Below are positions 1-41,268 of a stretch of DNA of 64,000 nucleotides, piece after piece. Under the pieces are notes generated by a model. That model was not told where the DNA came from, did not search any database, and saw only the letters and a program-made list of their open reading frames with translations. The DNA is taken from NCBI GenBank assembly GCA_943735955.1, contig OX030963.1, forward strand, positions 4,280,658 to 4,344,657. Direction: 5' to 3'. Position 1 is the first letter of the stretch. Every line of letters starts with the position of its first letter. Made by a program: the position numbers and the translations under genes. Source of the DNA: Piscicola geometra (lineage: Eukaryota > Annelida > Clitellata > Hirudinida > Piscicolidae).

Positions 1-2
1 GG

Positions 3-1835
3 TTGCTGCATAAGGGTCCTGGCATTCCATCGGAGCTGATCGACAAATGGCCCGACTTCGCCGCTTGGTATCGACTGCAGCTCTCGCAGCCGATGTCGCT
101 GGCAAACATGTGTCGCAAGGTGGTGCAGATCCGACTCTCGGCGTGCCTGAAAGCGCGTCAGAAGAGCCTCAAACGCACCAGCTCCAACAGCTACCACAAG
201 GGTGGCGGCTACTACATCCGCTACCACCACGACAACAACATCGAGTTCTACAACGGCAACAACAGCTTCGTGCCACCCTCCTTCTTCCAGAGCAAGGCGG
301 CTCAGTCGTTCTCGCGCTGTTTCCCGCTCAACTCCGATGCGACCAACACGCCGCACCGCATCATCGCCACCGTCTTCGAAGACCGCTGCAAGTTCGAGGG
401 TTTGGTCGCGGTGGTGCGGAAGTTGCCTGTGCCGCTCAAACTTCAGGTTTTTCTCTCTCGCAAAATGTTCTTCAAGGAAGCCTTTGACGTCACGCCCTCG
501 CCGCATGACGTCACATCTCCCAACCAATCACCGTCCGCCGAGGCGTCCACCACCTTCGCTAATCCACTCAATGTAGTGGCTGGTGGTGATGTCGGAAATG
601 GTCGAGTCAATGCTGGTGCTGGTGGTGGTGGTGGTGATTTTAATAACAATAGTATAAATAATAATAATAATAGTAATTATAATAATAGTAATAATAATAA
701 TAATAATTCTATGAATAATAATAATAATAATCTAAACAATATTAGAAACCCCACTCCAACAAGTGATCAGCCAAGCAACTCTAACTCTCCAGCGATAACT
801 GACTCATCCAACCATACTGTCCATCCATCCAACTCTTTCTTCCACTCATCCAATCCACCTTCAACCCACTCATCTAACCACCCATCCAACCACCCATCCA
901 CCACTATGCAACAACCCACTCAAACTTATCCTCCTTCAACCATCACTAATCCATCATCATCATCATCATCATCATCTTTCATCCACAAAACAGTTAACCT
1001 TTCTATTATAACTAACGCTTTCACCACAACCAATTGTAACGGTCATAAAAACGTTAAAATCCCTGCAAATAACGACACGCCTGCCGTTAACGAGGTTAAC
1101 CAAGGCGCTTTTTCTCAGTATCATAAAAAGAAGAATAAAATACATTTCAATGATAATAATGATAATAATAATAAACATACTAATAATAATAATAGTGGTG
1201 ATGATATCGATGTTTATTATAATACTTATAAACATATTACTAATAATGAAGGTGAGCATGATAATGATATTCTTTTGCAATCCCTTTCGACCAATGATTT
1301 TGATAAAACTCACGTTTTGGCTACAAACGAAAGTAATATTAATGCAGATGATTCTGTGATCTCATGTGATAAATTAAATATTAACAATAATAGTGATAAT
1401 TATATAAAAAATGATGAAAAACAAAATAAGAATCGTGATAATAACAACCATAATAATAAAGATAACTATGATGATGATGATGATGATAACAACAATGATC
1501 ATTCTTATAATAACGATAACGGAGTTTGCATAACCAATGCAAATATTATTAATATATGCATCTATGGCAAGTACAAAGATGATAAATGCATCGGTAAAAG
1601 ATATGTAAAGTGTGACACAATTAGAAATAACTATGTCACAAACTGTGATATAAATGATGATAATAGTGATGATAATGAAGATGATGATAGTAATATAACT
1701 AATTATAACAAGTATAACGGCATAATTGGAAGAGATGAAACTACTACAAACCACTGCATCCACCTTATCCAGCATCCACCCCCCCTCAACCTCCTCACCC
1801 TTCCGTCCAAGTACATGCCCCTCTACTCTACCTAA
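3..1835 (+). CDS. 3' part of a gene; possible SOCS-box-like segment with Asn-rich tail
   Basis: The frame is open from the window edge to a TAA at 1833-1835 and is 5'-partial. Residues 1 to about 165 look like real protein with balanced composition. A stretch SLANMCRKVVQIRLSACL (about residues 31-48) and a later KLPVPLKLQVFL (about 143-154) resemble the two halves of a SOCS box (elongin-binding and LPLP-type ends), but about 90 residues separate them, whereas a normal SOCS box is about 40 residues. After about residue 205 the sequence becomes poly-Asn, Ser/His/Pro-rich and then Asn/Asp-rich to the stop. The codon-level repeats (AAT/AAC) are like those in the PIX gene at 59147, so a genuine low-complexity tail is possible, but the true coding end could also be an unseen splice donor near 525-640. 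The SOCS reading is inference. Confidence 0.45.
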   Translation: MLHKGPGIPSELIDKWPDFAAWYRLQLSQPMSLANMCRKVVQIRLSACLKARQKSLKRTSSNSYHKGGGYYIRYHHDNNIEFYNGNNSFVPPSFFQSKAAQSFSRCFPLNSDATNTPHRIIATVFEDRCKFEGLVAVVRKLPVPLKLQVFLSRKMFFKEAFDVTPSPHDVTSPNQSPSAEASTTFANPLNVVAGGDVGNGRVNAGAGGGGGDFNNNSINNNNNSNYNNSNNNNNNSMNNNNNNLNNIRNPTPTSDQPSNSNSPAITDSSNHTVHPSNSFFHSSNPPSTHSSNHPSNHPSTTMQQPTQTYPPSTITNPSSSSSSSSFIHKTVNLSIITNAFTTTNCNGHKNVKIPANNDTPAVNEVNQGAFSQYHKKKNKIHFNDNNDNNNKHTNNNNSGDDIDVYYNTYKHITNNEGEHDNDILLQSLSTNDFDKTHVLATNESNINADDSVISCDKLNINNNSDNYIKNDEKQNKNRDNNNHNNKDNYDDDDDDNNNDHSYNNDNGVCITNANIINICIYGKYKDDKCIGKRYVKCDTIRNNYVTNCDINDDNSDDNEDDDSNITNYNKYNGIIGRDETTTNHCIHLIQHPPPLNLLTLPSKYMPLYST

Positions 1836-2012
1836 TCCCATTTCTGTAATCCTGCTTCAGAACTCCACGCTATATAAATTAGGTTATTCCTTTTGGTGAG
1901 GTTATCGTTAGGTAAATCTATTTATCATTTATCTTCTGCTTTCAATCATTCCATTTTCCTTTTTCATTGATATGACTGAATATATAAATAATTATATTTT
2001 TTATTATTATTT

Positions 2013-2250
2013 ACAGTTAATATAAATATTTATATATTTTTTATTATTTACAGTTAATATAAATATTTATATATTTCTTATTATTTACAGTTAATATAAA
2101 TATTTATATATTTCTTATTATTTACAGTTAATATAAATATTTATATATTTCTTATTATTTACAGTTAATATAAATATTTATATATTTCTTATTATTTACA
2201 GTTAATATAAATATTTATATATTTTTTATTTAAAGTTAATATAAATATCT
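2013..2250. repeat. 37-bp AT-rich tandem repeat, six copies
   Basis: The unit begins ACAGTTAATATAAATATTTA and recurs at 2013, 2050, 2087, 2124, 2161 and 2198, with a partial seventh copy at about 2233. Copies are nearly identical apart from one T/C position, so the array is recent or homogenised. Confidence 0.9.
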
Positions 2251-3479
2251 ATTTTCAAAAGCGAATAATTTTAAGTATTATAATTAATGATTTTCGAATA
2301 AATAATAATTTACTAATATAAATATATAGGTTTAATCATATAAATATATTACGTTTCTTCAAATAAATTCTTTTTCATAATACTTCATTTAAAATAATCC
2401 GCGTGTTCTTTTTCATATCGCCAAAACTAAAAATAATCATTTGAAAATATTTGTGAGTAGATCTTAAAATATTTAATAAGTCATTTAACTATAAATAGCT
2501 TTAGAAAATTTTTTATACTCTTTCTATTCACTAAAAGAATCTCGAACTGTAGCTATAGGATATGGCTTTTATCTTTTTCGAATCTTTTAGTATTTCGCTT
2601 TTTAACTACTAAATATAGCCCATAAAAGACACATTTTCTTTAAAATATGACTACATAAACATGTGTTTATTGTCAATGCAGCTTCCCATTAAGATTATGT
2701 CACAAGATTTTTACATAAAAACTCCGTCACAAATAAAACAAAGTTAATATTAATATTATTATCATAACTAATATAATAATAATAACAATTATTAATATTA
2801 TAATTATAATAATGTTTATAATAAATATAATAATAAGAATAATTATTATTATTTTTGTTATTAACGGTGAAATTGGTGACCACATGTCAAATGATGACGC
2901 TGAAGCATCAGAAAGGAAGAGACGTAGCAAGTATGACACAGATTGTGTCTTCTGCTGCTTTGAGAAGATGACTGCTCATTTGTTTGTCATTACATTCTAT
3001 TAAAAATTCTATATTTGCTCTGTGGCCAGATCATTAACTGTTGAAGTGGTAATTTGCATTATTTATTTTATATTTAAAATGTTTTTTTAAATATACATTT
3101 ATGTATATTTAATTAAATTTATTCTTACTTTTTTATTTTATATTATTTTAATAATGATCGATTTATAATAAATTATCATGTGCAAATCACTTTTGAAATT
3201 CTAGCGCAGGATTATTAGCTGGTTTTATTCAAGAATTGATTCACAATTGATCATCAAGTAATTAAAATTTTCATTAGTTTTAGATTTCGAAATAAAATAA
3301 CTTAATGGTCTCATTAAATTGTCAAAAGAATAAAGGATGCAGTGTTTTGAATCAAAGAAAAATAGCCATTATTATAGGTAACAAGTATTTTTTCCAAGTA
3401 GCACCATTTTGGACAGTGGTGAATCGAGCCTGATGACGTGGCTCTGATGACTTGATAAACCAAGTCAACTTTCGACGTT

Positions 3480-3640
3480 TGAAAGTTCTTGTTGGCCAAC
3501 TATTGCTGTTGTAATTTTTGTGGACCTAGTTGTTGGTTCTGTGTACCAAGCCGTAGCTTCCACGTTAAGCGTCCAGGACTTACATCCGTAAAGAAGAATA
3601 CTGAGAGACTTGTTGTGTCTGTATCTGACAGAGACACTGA
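3480..3640 (-). mobile_element. Degraded non-LTR retrotransposon fragment
   Basis: Read on the minus strand, part of this stretch encodes SILLYGCKSWTLNVEA. The (V/I)LLYGCE(S/T)WTL motif is typical of the segment just after the reverse-transcriptase domain in several non-LTR retrotransposon clades. No long open frame surrounds it, so it is a decayed remnant with uncertain ends. Confidence 0.5.
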
Positions 3641-3711
3641 TAGAGCAAGCATAATCGATTTAGCCCGGTATCACTTCTCTCTATTCATCGTTGTTTTGTT
3701 CGATTTCCTTG

Positions 3712-3765
3712 TCAATCAATCAATCAATCAAATAGTTTTCTATAGCGCTCTTTCTTCAAATTCAA
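3712..3765 (-). repeat. LINE/SINE-type 3' tail (GCGCTATA...TGATTGATTG)
   Basis: On the minus strand it reads GAGCGCTATAGAAAA followed by four to five TGAT units. The same order, GCGCTATA then a short spacer then TTGATTGATT, is seen at 22076-22107 and at the 3' end of the LINE ending at about 32014. Terminal short tandem repeats of this kind are known from CR1/L2-like LINEs and SINEs that borrow their tails. Confidence 0.55.
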
Positions 3766-4793
3766 GAGCGTTCGTGTTATTCAATTATCTTATTATGTTA
3801 AGCAAATCTTATAGGCATTATTAAAATATATTAGAGTATTAGTAAAAATTAAGCTTAAAGTTTAGTCTAAACTGTTTAGGATTTTAGAGCATGCATAAAT
3901 CGAAAGTCCTATTTTTACATGAGAAAAACTCTTTAAATTCCCTAAAACTATAAAAATATGATCTAAAAGTTTCTATAAATGTCAAAAGTGTATGCAAAAA
4001 ATGATTGAAAATACTTTTTCATCTTCAAAAAATAAAATAAACTTCATCAATAAACCTTGAAAGAGTGTTCCATATTTGGCCTTGCTGCACTAACATATGT
4101 CAACACAATCTGTGTTTCTTAGGAAGCATTTCTTAACATTCTGTCCCCTATTTGGATTGAATTAAAACAGATAATGGCTTATTAATTGCTCTTGGTGCAA
4201 TTAAAGGATAATTCTCATTGAAAGGTTCATTTAGTTGACATTTTGACTTTTATAAATTCTTGCATTAACATTTATTAGCATAAAAAGATGAAATTTTTGA
4301 ATTTTCCTGCAATTTATTTTTTACAATTTTATGAACCTTTTAAACTTTAACTTAGTTTTAATTTTCATTCTCTTTAAAATTTAAAGGGAAGACAATTTAT
4401 TACCTATGTCATTACCGATTTGATTAAAAATTGCTTTTGAAATATAATAATTATAAAAAAAGACGTTTATTTATTAAATAAAGCAAAAATTGAAAGCTGC
4501 TTAAAATTTAATCGTAAGCATACTATCAAGTATTTTCTAAATTATGTAAAATGGTAATTATCTTGAAATATTTCATGATCAAATGCATGACTTAAACAAA
4601 ATGATATCGTCTTACATTTAGATAAAAATATTATACTTGCATAATAAAAATATTTGTTGAAATAATTTTGTCAGAATTGCTCATTAACATATAAACTATG
4701 AATTACCATATGATTATAAAGATTCCACAAACTGTTTAATCATTAAAGTTTAATGAATAAACATTAATCTTTTCTAATGCTCTTGACAGTAGA

Positions 4794-26301
<21,508 letters not shown>

Positions 26302-26308
26302 GCAGACG

Positions 26309-26552
26309 ATGGATGCATGGATGGATGGATGGATGAATGGATGGATGAATGGATGGATGCATGGATGGATACATGGATGGATGGATGGATGGATGGATGG
26401 ATGAATGGATGGATGAATGGATGGATGAATGGATGGATGGATGGATGGATGGATGGATGGATGGATGGATGGATGGATGGATGGATAGATGCATAGATAG
26501 ATGGATTGATGGATGCATGAATGGATGGATGGATGGATGGATGGATGAGCAA
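26309..26552. repeat. (GGAT)n in the cyclase 3' flank
   Basis: GGATGGATGGAT with GAAT and GCAT variants begins 8 bp after the cyclase stop codon, so it is probably in the 3'UTR. Confidence 0.92.
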
Positions 26553-31140
<4,588 letters not shown>

Positions 31141-31144
31141 CCAT

Positions 31145-32017
31145 CACTGACTCTTCTCTTGACTTTACTGTTAATAAAATAACTCTCTGTCTTCAATCTA
31201 TAATCTCTTGGTCTTCTTCTATGTTTCTCAAACTTAATCCGGACAAATTTGAACTTATATATTTCAATAAAAAATCAAAGTCTTTACTATCTCTTCCTTC
31301 TTTAGTTTTGCCTCCCCCTTCCTCATTATCTCTAAACCCTTCATCTTCCATTCGTAGTCTTGGTTTTATTCTCGATTCTAACTTGTCTTTAGCTCCTCAA
31401 ATTCTATCTGTCTCTAAATCTTGTTACTTCCACATTCGTCGTATTAAACAGCTTCTTCCTTTTCTCGATGATCCTACTTTGCAACTTCTTGTTTCTTCTC
31501 GAGTTCTCTCCAGGATTGATTATTGCAACTCTCTTTACTATGGTCTCCCTGATACTACTTTAGCTCCTCTTAATAATGCCTTCAATTGTGCTGCTCGTCT
31601 TGTTCCTGGTGCTCCTAAGTTTTCTCACATTTCTCCTTATCTTCGTTTGTTACATTGGTTACCTTTAAGATCTAGAGTGACTTTTAAAATATGCCTAAAT
31701 ATGTTTAAAATTCATAACTGTAATGCTCCAATTTATCTTTAAAATCTAATTAAACAACCCCCTAAATCTGGTCTAAGATCATCCACCTTTAAGCGTTCTT
31801 TTCGTTTTCCAGTTAAACACTCTTTTGCTAAACGTTCTTTTTCTTACTGTGGTCCTCTTTTATGGAATTCTTTACCTTCTTCTTTTACTTCAACTAAGTC
31901 ACTCATAACTTTCCGTCGAAGTCTGAAGACGTACTTGTTCGGGACGTGATGGCTGAGCGCTTTTGTTCACCTAGTAAAGGGCGCTATACAAATCATTAGT
32001 GATTGATTGATTGGGTT
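31145..32017 (+). mobile_element. Decayed LINE 3' end, C-terminal ORF2 remnant with premature stop
   Basis: A frame from about 31145 encodes the region downstream of the RT catalytic core: LKLNPDKFELIYF, SSSIRSLGFILDSNLSL, SRVLSRIDYCNSLYYGLP, ISPYLRLLHWLPL. A TAA at 31740-31742 interrupts it, after which the same frame continues to LWNSLPSSF...RSLKTYLFGT and a TGA at 31947-31949. The 3'UTR is short and ends GCGCTATACAAATCATTAG plus TGATTGATTGATT. The catalytic YADD is lost by 5' truncation. The family differs from the 7498 element. Confidence 0.85.
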
Positions 32018-32188
32018 AGAAACCAGTTCATCTCGAGCAACCTCTCCCTAATTAAGTTGAGACCAAAAATCAATGATTAATATTAATAATTAAATGATAA
32101 CTTCACACATATTCACTATTTATCCTAATGTTGAAATTATTTTATTATGAATAAATTTAATTTTTAAATTAAAGTGCAGTGGTTAGTT

Positions 32189-32196
32189 TGACGTCA
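32189..32196 (+). promoter_or_regulatory. Palindromic CRE (TGACGTCA) upstream of UBE2W
   Basis: A perfect 8-bp cAMP-response element lies 26 bp before the proposed UBE2W start codon. It would be in the promoter or 5'UTR. CREs near transcription starts are bound by CREB/ATF proteins in animals; binding here is inferred only from the motif. Confidence 0.45.
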
Positions 32197-32221
32197 TAGC
32201 AAAAATAAAAATACTGAAGCG

Positions 32222-34134
<1,913 letters not shown>

Positions 34135-34828
34135 AATTGAAAATAAATAATGACAGTAAATTAAAATCATTTACCGAATGTGTAACGACTCTTTATAAAT
34201 CAATTCTATTTAAGTTTCATTTTTATAGTTTAAAAGACACTTATTTTAACTTTCCATAAATATAAAAAGTTTTTATTAAAAACTTTTCATATCTTTAAAA
34301 CCTCTAAACACCTTTTCATTTTTTAAAATTAGTTTAGTTTAGGGAGTTAAAACCACGCAGATCTTTTGACCTCAATAATGGTAAAATAAAAAAATTAATA
34401 AAAAAAACAAACAAACAAACAAAACAAACAAACAAACAAACAAAAAACAACAAAAAAACAAAAAACAAAACAAAACATATCTAAAAAATTTATATATTTA
34501 TGTTTATGTATATAAATATTTGTTACTATTATGTCATAGTCGCACTTATAGTTAGAATTAGAATATTTTTCAAAACATCACTTTCCACCCGCAGACGACA
34601 CGGTATGACGTTGTACACTCCATTTTAGAAAATGTCCTGAAATCAAATGTCAGAAACACAAGAATATCGACATTTAAACTTCCCAGCAACTCAAACGAAC
34701 ACCATGTCTTTATTTTACATCTTTTTCAAATGAATTTTTTTACGCATTCATTGTAAAAATTCTTTTTTTGATTTTCTTTCAATAACACATCAAACTTTTC
34801 TGCTTCTTTTGTGTAACGACTCTCGGCT
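34135..34828. other. UBE2W 3' flank, no gene
   Basis: AT-rich. Only a CAAA/AAAC-rich run (about 34404-34475) stands out. Confidence 0.6.
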
Positions 34829-35125
34829 TCAGGGGCGGCGATCTGCTGAAAATCTTGGGATGGTTCTACCCAGCATGGACGATCCTGTGGGGTCTAGGAT
34901 TCGGACCCTTCCTCCCCTTATTTAAAAAACATTTTAAACTTCGCTTATGATAGGAATATCTAAGTAAGCAACTAATATTTTAGTTTTAGACAGCTATCAC
35001 TGTTACTACACTTACTCTCAATGTATTACTATGTAAACATTCTGTTTTATGCCATGGTTGACGATTATGCTCGTATCAAAACAAGAGTTTAACCATTTTT
35101 TCGGACCCCAGGATCGCTGTCCATG
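34829..35125 (+). repeat. Dispersed repeat copy 1, CAGGGGCGGCG end
   Basis: Aligns by eye with 37476-37830 over most of its length: both begin CAGGGGCGGCGATCTGCTG, share CCTACCCAGCAT (copy 1 has one T), a TAAGTAAGCAA block, CAATGTATTACTATGTAAA, and GACCCCAGGATCGCTGTC near the end. Copy 1 lacks about 70 bp of G-rich sequence before that last block. The CAGGGGCGG terminus resembles hAT-type DNA transposon ends, but no inverted partner was seen. Confidence 0.75.
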
Positions 35126-35327
35126 TTATTAAATATTTTATTTTTTTTCTTCTTTTTTTTAAGACTTTAGTAAGTTTTAAGAATTTGATTATTTATGTTT
35201 TATCTTACTGAGTATTTGCATATAACTGAATTTTTTTCTCAAATTACTTCAAAGCAACCTTTTATAAGAAGGCTTAAAGAATGTTCCATGCTTTAATTAA
35301 CGGAGTTTATTTACTAGTAATTTATAA

Positions 35328-35696
35328 ATGAGTCATATGATATTGGGGTTAGATGTTACAAGCATATCGGTGTTGTTTGTTACAAACCGTTTAACGACAT
35401 CCCAATCAGTGAAATGGTTTGTACAACTCTTAGTTATTTCATTACTTTCAGGTGATATAATGAATTATATGCAAAAAAAATTATTGGATCCGCGTGAAAC
35501 CAAATGTTTCAAGTCATGCAGTGGAGATTGTCAAGGAACCTCGACGTTGAATCCGAAGTGTTTCTGCATAAATGGCTTGAACTTCATGATGCTTCATCAA
35601 ATCTATGAAAAGAGTTTAACAAACAAAAGTACTTTGCCGTTGATGAATGAACACAGTCGAAAAGCTTTTAATACTGAGCAGCAGCGCAAAATATAA
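35328..35696 (+). CDS. Possible small Cys-containing ORF, function unknown
   Basis: A 122-codon frame in otherwise stop-rich AT DNA. Residues about 28-43 are hydrophobic (KWFVQLLVISLLSG) and are followed by a cysteine cluster, CFKSCSGDCQG then CFC, spaced C-x3-C-x3-C-x11-C-x-C. That order could be a secretory signal plus a small disulfide domain if translation began at an internal site, but no internal Met precedes the hydrophobic stretch. Beyond the stop the frame resumes with further protein-like sequence, so this may equally be a decayed transposon ORF. A TTTTATAAG motif lies about 70 bp upstream. I do not recognise a family. Confidence 0.22.
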   Translation: MSHMILGLDVTSISVLFVTNRLTTSQSVKWFVQLLVISLLSGDIMNYMQKKLLDPRETKCFKSCSGDCQGTSTLNPKCFCINGLNFMMLHQIYEKSLTNKSTLPLMNEHSRKAFNTEQQRKI

Positions 35697-36124
35697 GACT
35701 CAATTGAAACAGAAGCGAAACTGTACCATGGTCTCCCACCACAAAAATGTGAGAAAGCTTGGATAGCAATATGCTGTGAAAACCAGCTTTTCCACTTTTA
35801 TATCCTTTTTCGAATTCAATCCTTTTTATTTTAATTCATTCAAATTATTTATGAACCTTTAAAGTCATCTTTTACGAGCTCAAACCCTTTGAGGCAGTAT
35901 GTAAAGCTCTATGCATTGTTCTGCCACAACTGCGTGTCAAAAGTTTCTCGAAGCTCAACAAAATGCCTGATCATTTAATAAACTTCGAAACAAATAGTTG
36001 ATGGATTGTGGTTGAGAACAAAAGAGTTTGTATTAATGTATACCCTTATTTGCAATATTATTAATTTCCTTTCGCTTCTCTGCCTCTTCTTGTTCATCTT
36101 CCAAACATTCATTCTTTATAAATC
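35697..36124. other. Non-coding interval
   Basis: AT-rich, no structure beyond possible 3'UTR sequence of the minus-strand gene that ends at 36125. Confidence 0.5.
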
Positions 36125-36580
36125 TCACATAACTTTTTCTCGCACCTCCTGAATGGACTTTGACACCACATCGCACATTTCCTTGGGCCCCACATCGCCT
36201 TCTTTTCCCAATGGAAAGAGACGTTCTAGTTTTTCCGCTAATTCCATCAGACCCTTGCAGTCTGTCAATCCATCGCTTGAGTCAATTTCTCCTCTTGATT
36301 CTTTTGCCTCTGATCGACTTTCCTCACCTTGAGCACTCTCCTTTTCTGTTTCAGTTATCAAGTCTTGCATATTCTTCTTGAATACTTGACAGAACTCATC
36401 TAAGGTTCCCTGGACATCACCTTTGGAAAGTAGGAAGACTTGTTTCATTGAATCCCCTGTTCCAGGGCAGCCAGGAAAGTCCATAAAGTCTCCGTCTTTC
36501 AGTGCTTCTTCGCCCACCTCGCCTTGCACAAGAGAGAAGAAGGAGACAAGAAGGACCAGAGAGAGGAATGACTCCATCAT
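36125..36580 (-). CDS. Small secreted acidic protein, unknown function
   Basis: 151 codons in a single coding exon. The N-terminus MMESFLSLVLLVSFFSLVQG is a clear signal peptide with a likely cut after VQG. The mature part is acidic and Glu/Ser-rich with four cysteines (in FPGCPG, DEFCQVF, LTDCKGL and KEMCDVV), enough for two disulfides, and predicted helical segments on either side of a charged Ser/Glu linker (ESAQGEESRSEAKESRGE). No transmembrane segment or known domain is recognised; the helix-Cys pattern is only loosely saposin-like. Upstream on the minus strand are a 5'UTR intron and a TATA box, supporting expression. It lies between two copies of an unnamed dispersed repeat. Confidence 0.75.
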   Translation of the reverse strand: MMESFLSLVLLVSFFSLVQGEVGEEALKDGDFMDFPGCPGTGDSMKQVFLLSKGDVQGTLDEFCQVFKKNMQDLITETEKESAQGEESRSEAKESRGEIDSSDGLTDCKGLMELAEKLERLFPLGKEGDVGPKEMCDVVSKSIQEVREKVM

Positions 36581-36608
36581 GGCAGATTTTGGGTTTTCAG
36601 TGAAGGAA

Positions 36609-36779
36609 TCTGTCGAAGAATGCAGATGAGTTGCCGATTCGAGTCGCCCTTAATTATAAACATGATTATTGATGCGAGTTTTTTTGGTTAAATTTAGCAC
36701 AAAAACACTTTTTAAATATAAACTGATGACTTAAAAATTGAAAAAGCATTTAATAAGACAGAAACAAAACTTGCTCACC
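36609..36779 (-). other. 5'UTR intron and flanks of the secreted-protein gene
   Basis: On the minus strand, CACGAG|GTGAGC (donor at 36778) and TTCTTCGACAG (acceptor ending at 36610) would remove about 170 bp, leaving a short non-coding first exon of about 20 nt and about 30 nt of leader before the ATG at 36580. Confidence 0.5.
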
Positions 36780-36821
36780 TCGTGTTGAAAAGAACGGATG
36801 CGGATGGCTAGCTGCTCGGGC

Positions 36822-36830
36822 CTTTATAGA
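36822..36830 (-). promoter_or_regulatory. TATA box (TCTATAAAG) of the secreted-protein gene
   Basis: Minus-strand TCTATAAAGGC. A transcription start about 25-30 bp downstream would fall near 36795, just before the first donor at 36778. Focused TATA promoters are typical of strongly regulated, tissue-specific genes. Confidence 0.55.
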
Positions 36831-36839
36831 AAACACTGT

Positions 36840-37475
36840 TGGCTAATCGTTCGAACGTCCAATGAAAATGCTTGAGAGTTTCCTTCAATCAGTCCCTTGT
36901 TCATCTCCGACTTCCAGCAGCATTTCTAAGCGTTTGTTAATTCAGCAGACGAGGTGTATTGATCGACTGTAAACATTATTTCGTGTTAGGAATTAATTAG
37001 ATCTATGATTTAATCTAAGTTATTTATTTTATTAACCCGCTAATTAATTAACGCAAATAGAGACTAAATAAACCAAATGTTGTTTTTGACTTTTGAGTAT
37101 AAAAAATATGAATAAGAGACGGAAATTCTGTCAGTTAAAATGGTTATTCAAAGAAAAACTTTGTGGATTCAACGTCTGGAAATGGCGTTGAAAAAAGTGA
37201 GTATAGAAATTGGAAAAAAACTTTATGGAAAAGCTATCAAAAAAAGAGTTAATTCTTTATATATATTATCTTTGGTTAGTAGCAGCCCTCTTTTCATTAA
37301 TTTATTGTTTAATTTATGCAAGAATTAATGGCAGCCGCGTTAACCTTCTAATACTTCTATTAAATAGTTTCTTCTCAAAAGCGTCATCAAATGTTCTTTT
37401 TAACGCTCTGCATTTAATTTTTTATATATTTCCATTTGTAAAGTAAACTCTTTGGAATACTGCATATAGTCTATA
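36840..37475. other. AT-rich interval, no supported gene
   Basis: A TATAAAAAA motif at about 37098, an ATG at 37140 and a good donor (AAAAAA|GTGAGTA at about 37197) could be the first exon of a + strand gene encoding MVIQRKTLWIQRLEMALKK, but no following exon was found, so it is not called. Confidence 0.4.
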
Positions 37476-37830
37476 TCAGGGGCGGCGATCTGCTGCAAAT
37501 CTTGGGGAGGGTCCTACCCAGCATAGATGTTCCTAGGGGGTACTGAGATCCACACCCCCCTTTCCCCCCACTCAAAAAACATTTTTAAACTTCTGTTTTG
37601 ATACGAATATTTAAGTAAGCAAAGAATAGTTTTGTTTTAGACAGCTATAACTACAACTACACATACTCACAATGTATTACTATGTAAATATTCTGTTTTA
37701 TGACATGGTTGACGATTATGTTCGCATCAAAACAAGAGTTAAAAAGTTTTTAATGAAAAAAGTGGGAGGAGGGGGGGTGGGGTCCACATTAGGAGGCTTA
37801 CTAGCAAAAAGTGGGTTCCAGACCCCAGGA
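37476..37830 (+). repeat. Dispersed repeat copy 2
   Basis: Longer partner of 34829-35125. It contains an additional G-rich segment (GGGAGGAGGGGGGGTGGGGT) and TAGGAGGCTTACTAGC absent from copy 1. It is followed by a tRNA-B-box-like AGGTTCAAATGC (about 37868-37879), so a SINE may be nested at its end. Confidence 0.72.
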
Positions 37831-40799
<2,969 letters not shown>

Positions 40800-41231
40800 T
40801 CACACGACACCATTGTAGGAGTTGGCAATGAGTTGAGGAGTGGTTGGAGGGAAGGAGGAGAGGTCAAGAACGTTGCACGGCTGTGGTGGTGATGAAGAGG
40901 TTTAAAATCATAATTATTATAATCAAAACACCTATATTTATCGAAATTATCATCATCATAATCATCGTAATCATCATAATCATCATCATCATAATCATCA
41001 TCATCATAATCATCATCATCATAATCATCATCATCATAATCATCATCATCATAATCATCATCATCATAATCATCATCATCATAATCATCATCATCATAAT
41101 CATCATCATCATCATCATAATCATCATCATCATAATCATCATCATCATAATCATCATCATCATAATCATCATCTTCATAATCATCATCATCATAATCATC
41201 AGCATAATCATCATAATCATCATGATCATAG

Positions 41232-41268
<37 letters not shown>

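Larger units (their letters stand above)
1836..4793. other. AT-rich interval before the adenylyl cyclase gene
   Basis: No convincing gene. It holds the 3' flank of the preceding gene, a 37-bp tandem array (2013-2250), a degraded retrotransposon fragment on the minus strand (about 3480-3640) and a LINE/SINE-like tail (3712-3765). A pyrimidine-led acceptor ending at 4789 lies 4 bases before the cyclase ATG, so an untranslated upstream exon of that gene may sit somewhere in this interval. Confidence 0.6.

Noticed and set aside
37140..37446. Small + strand gene behind a TATA-like motif
   Set aside because: No second exon or homology; the downstream frames are AT-rich and uninformative.
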